Shown piece by piece: positions 17,252-26,230 of a stretch of 64,000 nt of DNA. This stretch comes from Solimonas marina (GTDB taxonomy: Bacteria > Pseudomonadota > Gammaproteobacteria > Nevskiales > Nevskiaceae). Made by a program: the position numbers and the translations under genes. Within the stretch, counting starts at the first letter, position 1. Every line of letters begins with the position of its first letter. The DNA lies in contig NZ_JAAVXB010000001.1 of NCBI RefSeq assembly GCF_012241385.1, forward strand, positions 659,079-723,078, read 5' to 3'. Below the pieces are notes generated by a model, which saw only the letters and a program-made list of their open reading frames with translations, was not told the DNA's origin and searched no databases.

Positions 17252-18016
17252 ATGGACACGACGGACGACGCCTGTCTGTACCGCGCGACGGTGATGCATC
17301 GCCGCCGCGTCGCGCCGTTCTACCGTTTCGTCTATCGCGTGTTCTACCTGCTCGTCGACGTCGACCGCGTCGACGCGGTGGCCGCGCGGCATCGCTGCTT
17401 CTCGCACAACCGCTTCAATCTGCTGGCGCTGCACGATCGCGATCACGGCGACGGCCTCGGCTTGCGGCCCTGGGCCGAGGCGGTGCTGCGCGCGCATGGC
17501 GTCGCGCTGGCCGGCGGCCGTATTCGCCTGCTGGCCTTTCCGCGCGTGCTCGGCCGCGTCTTCAATCCGATCAGCCTGTGGTACTGCGAGCACGCCGACG
17601 GCACGCTGCGCGCGGTGATCGCCGAGGTCAACAACACCTTTGGCGAAAAGCACAGCTACGTGCTCGCATCCGATGGCGCGCCGCTGCCGTATGGGCAGAT
17701 GCCGGAGAAGGAAAAATGCTTTCACGTCTCGCCATTCTTTGCCGTTGCAGGCCGCTATCGTTTCGAACTGGGGGAGCCGGGTGCCCGTCTGCGGGTTGCC
17801 ATTCACCTCAGCGACGCCGGCATGCCGCAGCTCGACGCGACGATCAGCGCCGAACGTCGTGCCTTGCGCGATACGACCATCGCCCGACAGGTGCTCGGCC
17901 TGCCGTGGTTGGCGGCCAAGGTCGTCGTGGCGATTCATTGGCAGGCGCTGAAGATCTGGCTGCACGGCGCACGCTTTCATCGCAAGCCGGCACCGCCATC
18001 CACCGATATCAGCTGA
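17252..18016 (+). CDS. DUF1365 family protein
   Basis: A 254-residue protein starting at ATG 17252, two bases after the oxidoreductase stop; an in-frame ATG at 17234 would overlap it. The family blocks are YRATVMHRRRVAPFYRFVYR, HNRFNLLALHDRDHGDG, LAFPRVLGRVFNPISLWYC and GEKHSYVLA. DUF1365 has no assigned activity, but it is almost always with CFA-type methyltransferases. It looks soluble or weakly membrane-associated. In the same transcription unit as its two neighbours, so a role in the same lipid modification is likely. Confidence 0.9.
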   Translation: MDTTDDACLYRATVMHRRRVAPFYRFVYRVFYLLVDVDRVDAVAARHRCFSHNRFNLLALHDRDHGDGLGLRPWAEAVLRAHGVALAGGRIRLLAFPRVLGRVFNPISLWYCEHADGTLRAVIAEVNNTFGEKHSYVLASDGAPLPYGQMPEKEKCFHVSPFFAVAGRYRFELGEPGARLRVAIHLSDAGMPQLDATISAERRALRDTTIARQVLGLPWLAAKVVVAIHWQALKIWLHGARFHRKPAPPSTDIS

Positions 18017-18046
18017 AGCGGCGCGTCCCCGCGAACGGAGCTTTTC

Positions 18047-19306
18047 ATGAGTGACCCCGAATTGAAGCAGGCCACTTTCGTCAACGACGGCTATGCCGAC
18101 GAACGCCCGATACTGGCGCGCGCCGGCAAGCGGGTGGGCCTCGGCACGCGGCTGATGCTGTACATGCTGCGCGGCATGCGCGTCGGCAGCTTTGACGTGG
18201 TGCTACCGAACGGCAGCACCCAGCATTTCCGCGGCGACGAGCCAGGGCCGCACGGTGTGCTGTTGATTCGCTCGACGCGCCTGCTCGGCTACGTGCTGCG
18301 CGGCGGCGAAGTCGGTTTCGGCGACGCTTATATCGACGGACTGTGGGATTCGCCCGATCTCGCCGCCTTGCTCGCCGTGCTGTATCGCAACGAGCCGCAC
18401 TACAAGGGGCCGTACGAGAAGAACCTGCTCGGCCGCTTCATCGGCTGGATCAAGCACCGCCTGCGCGACAACACCAAGACCACGGCGCGCAAGAACATCG
18501 CGCATCACTACGATCTCGGCAACGACTTCTACCGGCTGTGGCTCGACGAGACGCTGGCCTATTCGTCGGCCGTCTTCCGACACGCGCCGAACGAGACGCT
18601 GGCCGACGCGCAGCGCAACAAGTTCCGCGAGATGGCCGAGCGCCTGCACTTGAAGCCTGAACATCATCTGCTCGAAATCGGCTCCGGCTGGGGCGGCTTC
18701 GCGATTTATGCGGCGCAGACCTATGGTTGCCGGGTGACGTCGATCACGCTGTCGGCCGAGCAGCTTGCCGAAGCGCAGCAGCGCGCCGAAGCGGCCGGTG
18801 TCGCCGATCGCGTGACCTTCGCGCTGCGCGACTATCGCGACGTGCACGAAACCTACGACCGCATCGTCTCGATCGAAATGTACGAGGCGGTCGGCGAGGC
18901 GTGGTGGCCGACCTATTTCGACGCCATTCGCCGCGCACTCAAGCCCGGCGGCGTCGCCGCCGTGCAGGGCATCACCATCAGTCCGACGATCTTCGAGCAG
19001 TACCGGCGCAAGCGCGACTTCATTCAGAAGTACATCTTCCCGGGCGGCATGCTGTGCCCACCGGGTCATTTCCAGGATCTGGCGATCGCCGCCGGCCTGC
19101 GTCCGGAGAACGCGCGCTTCTTCGGCATCGACTACGCCGACACGCTGGCGATCTGGCATCGCAACGTGATGGCGGTGCGCGACGCCGTGGTCGAGCAGTT
19201 CGACGAGCGCTTCCTGCGCATGTGGCGCTACTACCTCGCTTATTGCGAGTGCGGCTTTCGCGTCGGCAGCATCGACCTGATGCAGATCACGCTGCATCGC
19301 AGCTGA
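18047..19306 (+). CDS. cfa: cyclopropane-fatty-acyl-phospholipid synthase-like methyltransferase
   Basis: A 419-residue SAM methyltransferase. The SAM motif is LLEIGSGWGGFAIYAAQTYG. Surrounding family blocks are IAHHYDLGNDFYRLWLDETL, AYSSAVF, VSIEMYEAVGEAWW and KYIFPGGMLCPPGHF. CFA synthases add a methylene to the double bond of membrane phospholipid chains from S-adenosylmethionine. Relatives in this cluster context may instead methylate a chain (UfaM-like in Rhodobacter furan fatty acid synthesis). GGAG precedes the start by about 8 bp. The gene is third in the FAD-DUF1365-CFA unit. Confidence 0.93.
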   Translation: MSDPELKQATFVNDGYADERPILARAGKRVGLGTRLMLYMLRGMRVGSFDVVLPNGSTQHFRGDEPGPHGVLLIRSTRLLGYVLRGGEVGFGDAYIDGLWDSPDLAALLAVLYRNEPHYKGPYEKNLLGRFIGWIKHRLRDNTKTTARKNIAHHYDLGNDFYRLWLDETLAYSSAVFRHAPNETLADAQRNKFREMAERLHLKPEHHLLEIGSGWGGFAIYAAQTYGCRVTSITLSAEQLAEAQQRAEAAGVADRVTFALRDYRDVHETYDRIVSIEMYEAVGEAWWPTYFDAIRRALKPGGVAAVQGITISPTIFEQYRRKRDFIQKYIFPGGMLCPPGHFQDLAIAAGLRPENARFFGIDYADTLAIWHRNVMAVRDAVVEQFDERFLRMWRYYLAYCECGFRVGSIDLMQITLHRS

Positions 19307-19328
19307 GACGCGTGCGAAAATCGCCGGC

Positions 19329-19667
19329 ATGCCGCTGACCGTCTCGCTCCGCATCGTCTTTACGCTCGCACTCGCCGCCATCGTCGCGGCGACCGGCTGG
19401 GCGAGTCTGCAGCTGCCGATGTGGGACACGCCGCGCGCGGTGGTCACGCATCCGTGGTTCATCGCGACGCTGGTCGATACCTATCTGGCGTTCTTCACGA
19501 TCTGGTTGTGGGTGGCCTATCAGCAGCGCTCGAACGTCATGCGCGTGCTGTGGCTGCTGCTGATCTTCGGGCTGGGCAATATCGCCATCGCGGGGTATTT
19601 GCTGCTGCGCCTGTGGCGCCTGCCGCGTGACGCGTCGATCGAGATGCTGTTGCTGCGCGACCGATGA
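19329..19667 (+). CDS. small membrane protein, DUF1475-like
   Basis: A 112-residue protein with three predicted hydrophobic helices (residues about 8-26, 45-65 and 71-93). Segments TLVDTYLAFFTIWLWVAYQQ and RSNVMRVLWLLLIFGLGNIA fit DUF1475/DUF2834-type inner-membrane proteins seen next to CFA-type genes in Pseudomonas. Function unknown. It lies 22 bp after cfa and its stop overlaps the next start (ATGA), so it belongs to the same operon. Confidence 0.72.
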   Translation: MPLTVSLRIVFTLALAAIVAATGWASLQLPMWDTPRAVVTHPWFIATLVDTYLAFFTIWLWVAYQQRSNVMRVLWLLLIFGLGNIAIAGYLLLRLWRLPRDASIEMLLLRDR

Positions 19668-20167
19668 GCGCGGTGATGGAGAAGCGGCCGTTGTGGCGGC
19701 GCTGGCTGATCGACCCCATCGTCGCGCAACTGCGCCAGGGCATCACGCCGGAGCGCATCGCGCTGACGATCGCGCTGGCCGCGGTCTGCAGCTGTTTTCC
19801 GGTGCTGGGTGCGACGACGCTGTTGTGTGGCGTGGTGGCCATCGCCTTCGGCCTCAATCAGCCGGTGATGCAGCTCGCCAACTATCTGTTCTATCCGGCG
19901 CAGATTGCGCTGCTGTTGCCGTTCTACCGCGCCGGCGAGACCTTGTTCGACCAGCCGCATGTGCCGATCCTGTCGATCGCCGCGCTGATCGCGCGCTTCA
20001 AGGCCGGGCCGTGGCAGTTCGTCGTCGACTACGGCATGGTCGCCGTCTACGGCATCGTCGTCTGGCTGCTGGTCGCGCCGCTCGCGGCGCTGCTGATCTA
20101 CGTCGTGCTGCGGCCGCTGCTGCGCAGTCTGGCGCGACGCGCCACGCGTCTCAGGCCAGCAGGCTGA
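19664..20167 (+). CDS. DUF2062 inner-membrane protein
   Basis: A 167-residue membrane protein with the DUF2062 pattern: IALTIALAAVCSCFPVLGAT near the N-terminus, GLNQPVMQLANYLFYPAQIA and LFDQPH. Three to four membrane helices. The family has no firm function, but it sits with lipid or glycosyltransferase genes. Start overlaps the preceding stop by ATGA. Its 3' end overlaps the 3' end of the convergent arsC-like gene by 17 bp, with no terminator visible. Confidence 0.87.
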   Translation: MSAVMEKRPLWRRWLIDPIVAQLRQGITPERIALTIALAAVCSCFPVLGATTLLCGVVAIAFGLNQPVMQLANYLFYPAQIALLLPFYRAGETLFDQPHVPILSIAALIARFKAGPWQFVVDYGMVAVYGIVVWLLVAPLAALLIYVVLRPLLRSLARRATRLRPAG

Positions 20168-20504
20168 GCACGTTTTCCGGTGGCCGACCGATCGCCGCGC
20201 GGCCGCGATAGACCACGATCGGCCGTTCCATCAGCTTCGGATGACTGGCGAGCACGTCGATCCACTGTGCGTCGCTGTAGCCGTTGTCCTGGGTCAGCCC
20301 CAACTCGTCGAACAGCGCTTCCTTGGTGCGCACGATCTGCAGCGGCTTGACGCCGAGCAGCTTGCAGACCTCGCGCAGCTCCGCCTTCGACAGCGGTTGC
20401 TGCAGGTATTCGATGACCGGCAGCTCGACGCCGTGCGACTGCAACAGCTTCAGGGTTTCGCGGCTCTTCGAGCAGCGCGGGTTGTGCAGGATGGCGTCTT
20501 TCAT
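20151..20504 (-). CDS. arsC: ArsC-family arsenate reductase (glutaredoxin-dependent type)
   Basis: A 117-residue protein starting at ATG 20504. The active-site motif HNPRCSKSRETLKLL with a single conserved Cys at about residue 10 is typical of the ArsC/YfgD group. The C-terminal block RPIVVYRGRAAIGRPPENVLSLL contains the conserved Arg pair. Members reduce arsenate to arsenite or act as Spx/ArsC-like reductases; no arsR, arsB or other ars genes are nearby, so a housekeeping role is equally plausible. It overlaps the convergent DUF2062 gene by 17 bp. Confidence 0.87.
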   Translation of the reverse strand: MKDAILHNPRCSKSRETLKLLQSHGVELPVIEYLQQPLSKAELREVCKLLGVKPLQIVRTKEALFDELGLTQDNGYSDAQWIDVLASHPKLMERPIVVYRGRAAIGRPPENVLSLLA

Positions 20505-20784
20505 GATCGGGTCGGCAAAAAAGGAGCGCATGCATTGTCGCGAACGCGGCGGGCGCCGTACACCGTCGGCCGCCACACCATTGCCATGCCTGATTCAGGA
20601 AGGAGTCGCATTCGGATGGCTAAGGTGCGTGGCGCTGGGCGCAGGGAGCGCATCGACGCAGGGAGGCGTCGCCAGCCTGGGTGACAGGGCATTGCCGCCT
20701 CGCCAGCCATCGGTGACATTGCCGCGCACGACTACAATCCGCGCCGCATCCGTCAGCCCGAGTTCCATTGTGTCCGAATCCGCC

Positions 20785-21642
20785 ATGACCCATCCGCGCG
20801 CCGGTATCGGCGGCCTGGCCTTTGTCGTGCTGTGGAGCACTGGCTACATCGCCGCGGCCGCGGCCTTGCACGGCAGCGGGCCTTACACCCTGGCGGTGGT
20901 GCGCTTCGCCGGTTCGGCGGCGCTGATCGGTTTGTGGTTGCTCGTGCAGCGCGCCGCGCCGGCATCGCGCCGGGCCTTGCTGCATGCGGCGGTCGCCGGC
21001 GTGTTGCTGCAGGCCGGCTTTTTCGGCTTCACCTATGCCGGCCTGCGCACCGGCGTGTCGCCGGCAGTGGCGGGGCTGATCACCGGCTTGATGCCGCTGA
21101 CGACCGCGGCCGGTGCGGCGCTGCTGCTCGGCGAGCGCCTCAAACGCGGGGCGGCGCTGGGCCTGGTACTCGGTCTGGCCGGCGTGCTGTTCGTCATCGT
21201 GCCCGACCTGCGCATCGCCGGCTCGGTGCTCGGCTATGTGTTCATGCTCTGCGCGCTGCTGGCGCTGAGTGCGGGCACGCTCTACCAGAAGCGTCACGCG
21301 ACGACGCTCGATCCACGCCTGGCGCTGGTGGTGCAATTGCTCGCCTCGCTGGTCGTGCTGCTGCCGTTCGCCTGGCACTTGGAGCGGCTGCAGATGCACG
21401 CGCAGCCGTGGGCGATCGCCGGCATCGTCTGGATCATTCTCTGCAACTCCTGCGCCGGCCTGCTGTTGTATCTGTGGTTGCTGCGCCATGGCGGCGCCGG
21501 CCGCGTTTCCGGTTTGTTCTATCTGGTGCCGCCGGTGACGGCCGTGCTGGCGGCGCTGTTGCTCGGCGCGCGCTTCGGCTGGCATGACGCGGTCGGCTTC
21601 GGCCTGGCCGCGGCCGGGGTCTGGCTCGGGCAGCGCGGCTGA
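20785..21642 (+). CDS. EamA/DMT-family transporter
   Basis: A 285-residue protein with ten hydrophobic helices, arranged as two EamA halves: GGLAFVVLWSTGYIAAAAA with LMPLTTAAGAALLLGERL in the first, and LSAGTLYQKRH with YLVPPVTAVLAALLLGARF in the second. Family members export small metabolites, amino acids or nucleotide sugars, and the substrate here is unknown. Start at ATG 20785; GTG at 20770 is in frame and equally possible (MSES-). The 280 bp between it and arsC hold no other gene. Confidence 0.9.
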   Translation: MTHPRAGIGGLAFVVLWSTGYIAAAAALHGSGPYTLAVVRFAGSAALIGLWLLVQRAAPASRRALLHAAVAGVLLQAGFFGFTYAGLRTGVSPAVAGLITGLMPLTTAAGAALLLGERLKRGAALGLVLGLAGVLFVIVPDLRIAGSVLGYVFMLCALLALSAGTLYQKRHATTLDPRLALVVQLLASLVVLLPFAWHLERLQMHAQPWAIAGIVWIILCNSCAGLLLYLWLLRHGGAGRVSGLFYLVPPVTAVLAALLLGARFGWHDAVGFGLAAAGVWLGQRG

Positions 21643-21658
21643 GCGCCGCCGCAGACCG

Positions 21659-22555
21659 TCAGTCGAGCGCGAGGTGCGCGGCCGGCGTCGGCGAGCCTTC
21701 CGACGTCACCAGCAGCTCTTGGCCGTCGGCGCTGAACGCGATCGCCTCGATCTGCGGATCGTCGGGCAGCGCATAGGCGCTCGGTGCACGCTGGAAGGCG
21801 TCGGCCCAGCTTTCGCCATCGCCGCGCGTATAGACGTAGGCCTGTGTCAGCGTCACCACCGCGGCACGCCGCCGTTCGGCGTCGAAGTCCATCGACGTTA
21901 CCCAGTTGATGCGCTCGGGGCTTTCGGCGTCGGCTGGCGCGCGCGGAATATTGATTTCGCCGAGCGCCTCGGCGCTGACGATCAGGCTGGTTGGATGCAG
22001 CGGCACCCGGTACAGGTGCGGTACGGCGTCGCGCTTGCTGAGCAGATAGACCATGCCTTCGTCGGCATCGACCGCGATCGACTCGCAATCGCGGGCGCCG
22101 TCCGGATAGCGGACGATCGTGGTCTGCGTCGGTGCCGCATTGACCGTCGCCGCGCTGTCGTCGAGGGCCGGCTCGCCGACGATGTAGAAACGCACCGACG
22201 GCCGGATCGCGCTGTTGTCGCCGATGTCGCCGACCAGCAGGTAGGGCTCGCCGCCTTCGCTGAACGAGCTGACGTCCTCCCAGTCGAGATTGAGCGTCGG
22301 CGCCAGGTGCAGCACGCCGCGCGTATTGCCGGCGCCGTCGAAGGCGTAGACGTCGGTCGGACCGCCGCTGTCATTGTGGCTCCAGTACAGATCGTCGGCG
22401 CGCTGCGAGCGCGCCAGGCCGGACGATTCGGTGAGATCGGCCTGTTCGACCGTGAAGCGCGTGATCGAGCCGTTGTCGCCGTCGGCGCCACCGCCACCGC
22501 CGCAGGCGGTCAAGGCGATGGCCAGCAACAGCGTCGGCAGGGTGGCGTTGTGCAT
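21659..22555 (-). CDS. lipoprotein with a predicted beta-propeller-like domain
   Basis: A 298-residue protein. The N-terminus MHNATLPTLLLAIALTACGG has a lipobox LTAC, so it is a predicted lipoprotein. The rest is beta-rich, with repeated segments such as DDLYWSHNDSGGPTDVYAFD, GEPYLLVGDIGDNS and DADEGMVYLLSKRD. It is consistent with a beta-propeller of the SdiA-regulated or esterase-like type (six-bladed group). Catalytic residues are not evident. It converges with the EamA gene 16 bp away. The Zur-regulated CobW gene upstream is divergent. Confidence 0.6.
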   Translation of the reverse strand: MHNATLPTLLLAIALTACGGGGGADGDNGSITRFTVEQADLTESSGLARSQRADDLYWSHNDSGGPTDVYAFDGAGNTRGVLHLAPTLNLDWEDVSSFSEGGEPYLLVGDIGDNSAIRPSVRFYIVGEPALDDSAATVNAAPTQTTIVRYPDGARDCESIAVDADEGMVYLLSKRDAVPHLYRVPLHPTSLIVSAEALGEINIPRAPADAESPERINWVTSMDFDAERRRAAVVTLTQAYVYTRGDGESWADAFQRAPSAYALPDDPQIEAIAFSADGQELLVTSEGSPTPAAHLALD

Positions 22556-22665
22556 CGGCGTCTCTGGGCGAGCAAAAGCGGAACGCTAGCCGCGGTGGGT
22601 GACGCTGTCATGAAACACGCGACATCGTGCAACGGCGATACGGCCGGCTACGGCGCTATAGTTCG

Positions 22666-22693
22666 AAAACGTTATGTTATAAAGTAACGTTTT
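22666..22693. promoter_or_regulatory. Zur-type operator upstream of the CobW-type gene
   Basis: Two perfect 9-bp arms AAAACGTTA (22666-22674) and TAACGTTTT (22685-22693) flank TGTTATAAAG. The core TGTTATAA resembles the gammaproteobacterial Zur consensus. It lies 17 bp before the ATG at 22710. A similar box precedes the ABC transporter operon at 28088-28106, and the zur gene is nearby. Confidence 0.75.
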
Positions 22694-22709
22694 TGAAGAG
22701 GACTCAGTG

Positions 22710-23903
22710 ATGTCGACCAACAAGTTGCCGGTGACCGTGCTGTCTGGTTTTCTCGGTGCCGGCAAGACCAGCGTGCTCAATCATGTGCTCGGCAATCGCG
22801 AGGGGCGGCGCGTCGCCGTCATCGTCAACGACATGAGCGAGGTCAACATCGACGCAGCGCTCGTCGAGGATGGCGCACGCTTGTCGCGGACCGACGAAAA
22901 ACTGGTCGAGTTTTCCAATGGCTGCATCTGCTGCACCTTGCGCGACGATCTGCTGAAGGAAGTCACGATGCTGGCGCGGGAGAACCGTTTCGACTACCTG
23001 CTGATCGAGTCGACCGGCATTTCCGAGCCGATGCCGGTCGCGGCGACGTTTGCGGTGCGTGACGAGGCGGGCTTCTCGCTGTCCGACCTGACGCGCCTGG
23101 ACTCCATGGTGACGGTCGTCGATGCCATGCACCTGTTGCAGGACTATGCGTCCGAGGACTTCCTGCGCCAGCGCGGCGAGGCGCTCGGCGACGAAGACGA
23201 GCGCAGCGTCGTCGACCTGCTCGTCGACCAGATCGAATTCGCCGATACGGTCGTCGTCAACAAGTTTTCGGATGTCGGCCCGGCGCGGCAGCGTGAAGTA
23301 CTGGCCCTGATCCGCGCGCTCAATCCGGCGGCGCGGGTCGTGACCGCCGATCACGGTCGCGTCGCCACGCACGAGCTGTTCGATACCCAGCGCTTCGACT
23401 TCGAGCGTGCCGAACGCAATCCGCGCTGGGTTCGCGAACTGGCCGGCGAGCACGTGCCGGAGACCGAGGAATACGGCATCGGCAGTTTCGTCTACCGTGC
23501 GCGTCGGCCGTTTCACCCGCAGCGCCTCCACGATATGTTTCACTCGTCGTGGCCGGGCGTCGTGCGTGCCAAGGGTTGGTTCTGGATCGCCAGCCGCCCG
23601 GACTTCGTCGGCCAGATGTCGCAGGCCGGCAGTTGCCTGCAGACCGGCGTCGCCGGCATGTGGTGGGCCAGCCCGCGCGCCGGCAAGGCCGGGCCGGAAC
23701 TGATGGAACAACTGCGCGAGGTCTGGGACGACACCTACGGCGATCGTCGCCAGGAACTGGTCTTCATCGGCATCGACTACGACGAGGCCGATATGCGCGC
23801 GCGGTTCGACGCCTGCCTGCTCGACGACAACGAACTGCGTGGCGGTCATCTGGTCTGGCGCGGCCTGCCCGATCCTTTCGCGTCGTGGGAGTCGAACCCG
23901 TGA
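22710..23903 (+). CDS. CobW/COG0523 zinc metallochaperone GTPase (ZigA type)
   Basis: A 397-residue GTPase starting at ATG 22710 (GTG 22707 also in frame). GAGG lies 8 bp upstream. The P-loop is [18 protein letters not shown], followed by the metal-binding CxCC motif in [14 protein letters not shown] and the NKxD-type VVNKFSD. It has the long CobW_C domain with [20 protein letters not shown]. ZigA proteins hydrolyse GTP to deliver zinc in starvation, and in Acinetobacter ZigA is Zur-regulated. A Zur-like box lies directly upstream. Its stop overlaps the next CobW gene (GTGA). Confidence 0.92.
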   Translation: MSTNKLPVTVLSGFLGAGKTSVLNHVLGNREGRRVAVIVNDMSEVNIDAALVEDGARLSRTDEKLVEFSNGCICCTLRDDLLKEVTMLARENRFDYLLIESTGISEPMPVAATFAVRDEAGFSLSDLTRLDSMVTVVDAMHLLQDYASEDFLRQRGEALGDEDERSVVDLLVDQIEFADTVVVNKFSDVGPARQREVLALIRALNPAARVVTADHGRVATHELFDTQRFDFERAERNPRWVRELAGEHVPETEEYGIGSFVYRARRPFHPQRLHDMFHSSWPGVVRAKGWFWIASRPDFVGQMSQAGSCLQTGVAGMWWASPRAGKAGPELMEQLREVWDDTYGDRRQELVFIGIDYDEADMRARFDACLLDDNELRGGHLVWRGLPDPFASWESNP

Positions 23904-24979
23904 GTGAGGCCGCTCGCCTGCCGGTCACGGTGCTGACCGGCTTTCTCGGTGCCGGCAAGACCACGCTGCTGAACTTCGTGCTGCGTCATCCGCAGATGGA
24001 CGGCACGGCGATCGTCATCAACGAATACGGCGAAGTCGGCCTGGACCATCACCTCGTCGAAGCGGCCCCCGACGATCTGCAGCTGATCGCCAACGGCTGC
24101 ATCTGCTGCACGGCGCGCGGCGCGATGTCGGAGGCGCTGCTGGTGCTCGTTGCGCGCATGCGTCAGCGCGGTGTGACGCTGCGACGCGTCATCATCGAAA
24201 CGACCGGGCTCGCCGAGCCGGGCCCGATCGTGCAGGAACTGGTTGCGCATCCCGAGCTGCTCGCGCATTTCGAGCTCGACTCGGTGGTGACGCTGGTCGA
24301 TGCACTGAACGCCGACGAGACGTTCGCGTCGCACGATATTGCCGTGCAGCAGATCACGGCGGCTGATCGCCTGCTGCTTGGCAAATGCGATCTGGTCGAC
24401 GAGGCCACGCTGTCGGCGCTCCGCGAGCGCCTGCGGGAGATGAATCCAGATGCGCCGGTCGCGGTCGTTCACCACGGTGCGGCTCAGCCGGCGCAGTTGT
24501 TCAGCGGCGGCCGCGATAATCCGGCCTCGCCGCGCTATCGCAGCGGCGGCTGGTTGGCTGCGGCCGACACGATACGGCTGATGCCGGCCGCCGACGCGGC
24601 GCCACGCGGCGGCCTGCTCGGTGTCGCGCGGCCGCTGACGCCGGCCGAACAGCAGATCGAGACGTTCAGCGTGATTCTCGACGCGCCGCTGCCGTGGGCC
24701 CGCGTGCGCGGCTGGCTGGCGTTCGTGCGTACGCTCTGCGGGCCGACCCTGCTGCGTGTCAAAGGGTTGTTGAATATCGAGAATCAGGCCGGCCCCAGTG
24801 TCGTGCACGGCGTGCAGTACGCATTGCACCCGATGCGCGAATTGCCGGCCTGGCCCGACGACGACCGGCGCACGCGGCTGGTCTTCATCACCCGCGGCGC
24901 CGGCCGCGACATCGTCGCGGCGACGCTCGGCTATCTGCAGGCGCCGGCGCTCAAGGAGGACCCAGTACCTCGCCGCTGA
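23900..24979 (+). CDS. second CobW-family GTP-binding protein
   Basis: A 359-residue protein from GTG 23900, overlapping the preceding TGA (GTGA). P-loop [16 protein letters not shown], CxCC in [14 protein letters not shown], and the NKxD-equivalent [10 protein letters not shown]. It differs from its partner in lacking the extended C-terminal region. Paired CobW genes in one unit suggest a division of metal-delivery tasks. Likely zinc-starvation induced because of the shared upstream Zur box. The 3' end overlaps the convergent 93-residue gene by 29 bp. Confidence 0.9.
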   Translation: MSEAARLPVTVLTGFLGAGKTTLLNFVLRHPQMDGTAIVINEYGEVGLDHHLVEAAPDDLQLIANGCICCTARGAMSEALLVLVARMRQRGVTLRRVIIETTGLAEPGPIVQELVAHPELLAHFELDSVVTLVDALNADETFASHDIAVQQITAADRLLLGKCDLVDEATLSALRERLREMNPDAPVAVVHHGAAQPAQLFSGGRDNPASPRYRSGGWLAAADTIRLMPAADAAPRGGLLGVARPLTPAEQQIETFSVILDAPLPWARVRGWLAFVRTLCGPTLLRVKGLLNIENQAGPSVVHGVQYALHPMRELPAWPDDDRRTRLVFITRGAGRDIVAATLGYLQAPALKEDPVPRR

Positions 24980-25232
24980 TCGGGTCGATGCGCAGCGGCA
25001 GACTGCGGCCGTCGCGGGTCTGCTCGGAGAACGTCACGGCGCCGTCGCCGCCCTTGCCGGCGGCGCGCGCATCGCTGTGATCGGAGAAGCCCAGGCTGAG
25101 CTTGGGTTCGGCGAACTGCGCCATCGCCGGCTCGTCGCTGACGCCGGGAATATCGTCGACGTCGCGGGCTTGGGCGGATAGCGGCAGCAGCGTGAGGCCG
25201 CCGAGCATCAGCAAAAGATGGGACTTGCGCAT
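24951..25232 (-). CDS. small secreted protein at the end of the zinc operon
   Basis: A 93-residue protein from ATG 25232, with AGGAG about 10 bp before it. A cleavable signal peptide ends LSAQA/RDVDD. The mature part is about 70 residues, with no cysteine or histidine cluster; its C-terminus is [17 protein letters not shown]. No family recognised. It lies 25 bp after the DUF3299 lipoprotein gene and so is probably the last gene of the Zur-controlled ABC operon. Its 3' end overlaps the convergent CobW gene. Confidence 0.6.
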   Translation of the reverse strand: MRKSHLLLMLGGLTLLPLSAQARDVDDIPGVSDEPAMAQFAEPKLSLGFSDHSDARAAGKGGDGAVTFSEQTRDGRSLPLRIDPISGEVLGPP

Positions 25233-25257
25233 GTCATGACTCCTGTGGGGGTGAGGT

Positions 25258-26226
25258 TCAACGCTTGATCGTCGAGACCAGGCGCGCGCTACGCAGGCGA
25301 TAGAGAATGCTGTCCTGGCTCTTGGCGTGGAGTTCCAGTTGGCCTTCGAGCACCATCGGCTCATAGGTCATGGCGACACCGGCCGGTGCGAAGACCTCCA
25401 TTGCCGAAGCGGGGCCGCCGGGCGGATGGAAGAAGCAGCTCGGTGGATTCGCCGAAAGCAGGAAGTGCGTCTGCTTTTCGTCGAGGCCGAGGGGCACCAT
25501 GAAGCCGGCGATCCGGATGCGCTGCCGGTCCAGCGCCTGCAGCGGTGCCGGAAACACCGCGCGGGTCAGGTCGCGCTGCATGTCGAGCCGCGCCGACATC
25601 AGCAGGTCCCAGGAGGTTGTGCCGTGCAGGTCCAGTCCGCCCAGCCACTGCTTGCGCGTCGGCGCGCTGACGTCCAGATAGAAATCCTGCCGCGCGCCGG
25701 CGGCGGACACGGTGATCAGGTCCGCGCCCAGCGGTCCGGCGATCAGGCGGAATTCGAGATCGCCCTGTGCGTCGGTATGGTCGGCCATCAGCACGTACGG
25801 CGTGCCGCGCTTCGAGCGTACGCTGACCGCGACGTTCTTCAGCGGCGTGCCGGCCTCGGTCTGCAGCGAGGCGTAGAGGTAGACGATGTCGCCGGGAAAG
25901 GCTGGTACCGCGAGCTTGCCGTTCCGGTGATTGTCGAACTCGGACTGGATCTCAAGCACCGGCGCCGAGTGATCCTCGACGAGCTTGCCGTTGTAGTAGC
26001 GCACGATCGGGTGCGAAGCCGACGACGGCGTGGACGTCGTTGGTTGCTGCGCCGTCGCCGGCGGTACGTCCGGCGTCGCGGCGAGCGTCCAGTCGGTCTG
26101 CGCGGTTTGCGTTGCCGGCTTGTCGGTCGGCGGCGCGGGGGGCTGCCCGGTCGGCTCGTCGTGGCGGCCGCAGGCGGCAAGCGCCGCTGTCAGCAGCAAG
26201 GCAATCGAGATGCGCGCGCCCGGCAT
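25258..26226 (-). CDS. DUF3299 lipoprotein of the Zur-regulated ABC operon
   Basis: A 322-residue lipoprotein with lipobox in LLLTAALAACGRHDE. A Pro/Thr-rich linker follows to about residue 75, a beta-rich domain, and then the DUF3299 core: TSWDLLM, DRQRIRIAGFMVPLGLDEKQ and HFLLSANPPSCFFHPPGGP. In Pseudomonas aeruginosa the corresponding gene PA4066 belongs to the zinc-limitation operon PA4063-PA4066. It probably works with the ABC transporter at the membrane. Role in metal binding is not shown. Its start lies 4 bp after the permease stop. Confidence 0.88.
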   Translation of the reverse strand: MPGARISIALLLTAALAACGRHDEPTGQPPAPPTDKPATQTAQTDWTLAATPDVPPATAQQPTTSTPSSASHPIVRYYNGKLVEDHSAPVLEIQSEFDNHRNGKLAVPAFPGDIVYLYASLQTEAGTPLKNVAVSVRSKRGTPYVLMADHTDAQGDLEFRLIAGPLGADLITVSAAGARQDFYLDVSAPTRKQWLGGLDLHGTTSWDLLMSARLDMQRDLTRAVFPAPLQALDRQRIRIAGFMVPLGLDEKQTHFLLSANPPSCFFHPPGGPASAMEVFAPAGVAMTYEPMVLEGQLELHAKSQDSILYRLRSARLVSTIKR

Positions 26227-26230
26227 GTCG

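Noticed and set aside
20505..20784. Gene or RNA in the gap between arsC and the EamA gene
   Set aside because: No coding frame with a ribosome binding site and no clear dyad; it is treated as a promoter region.
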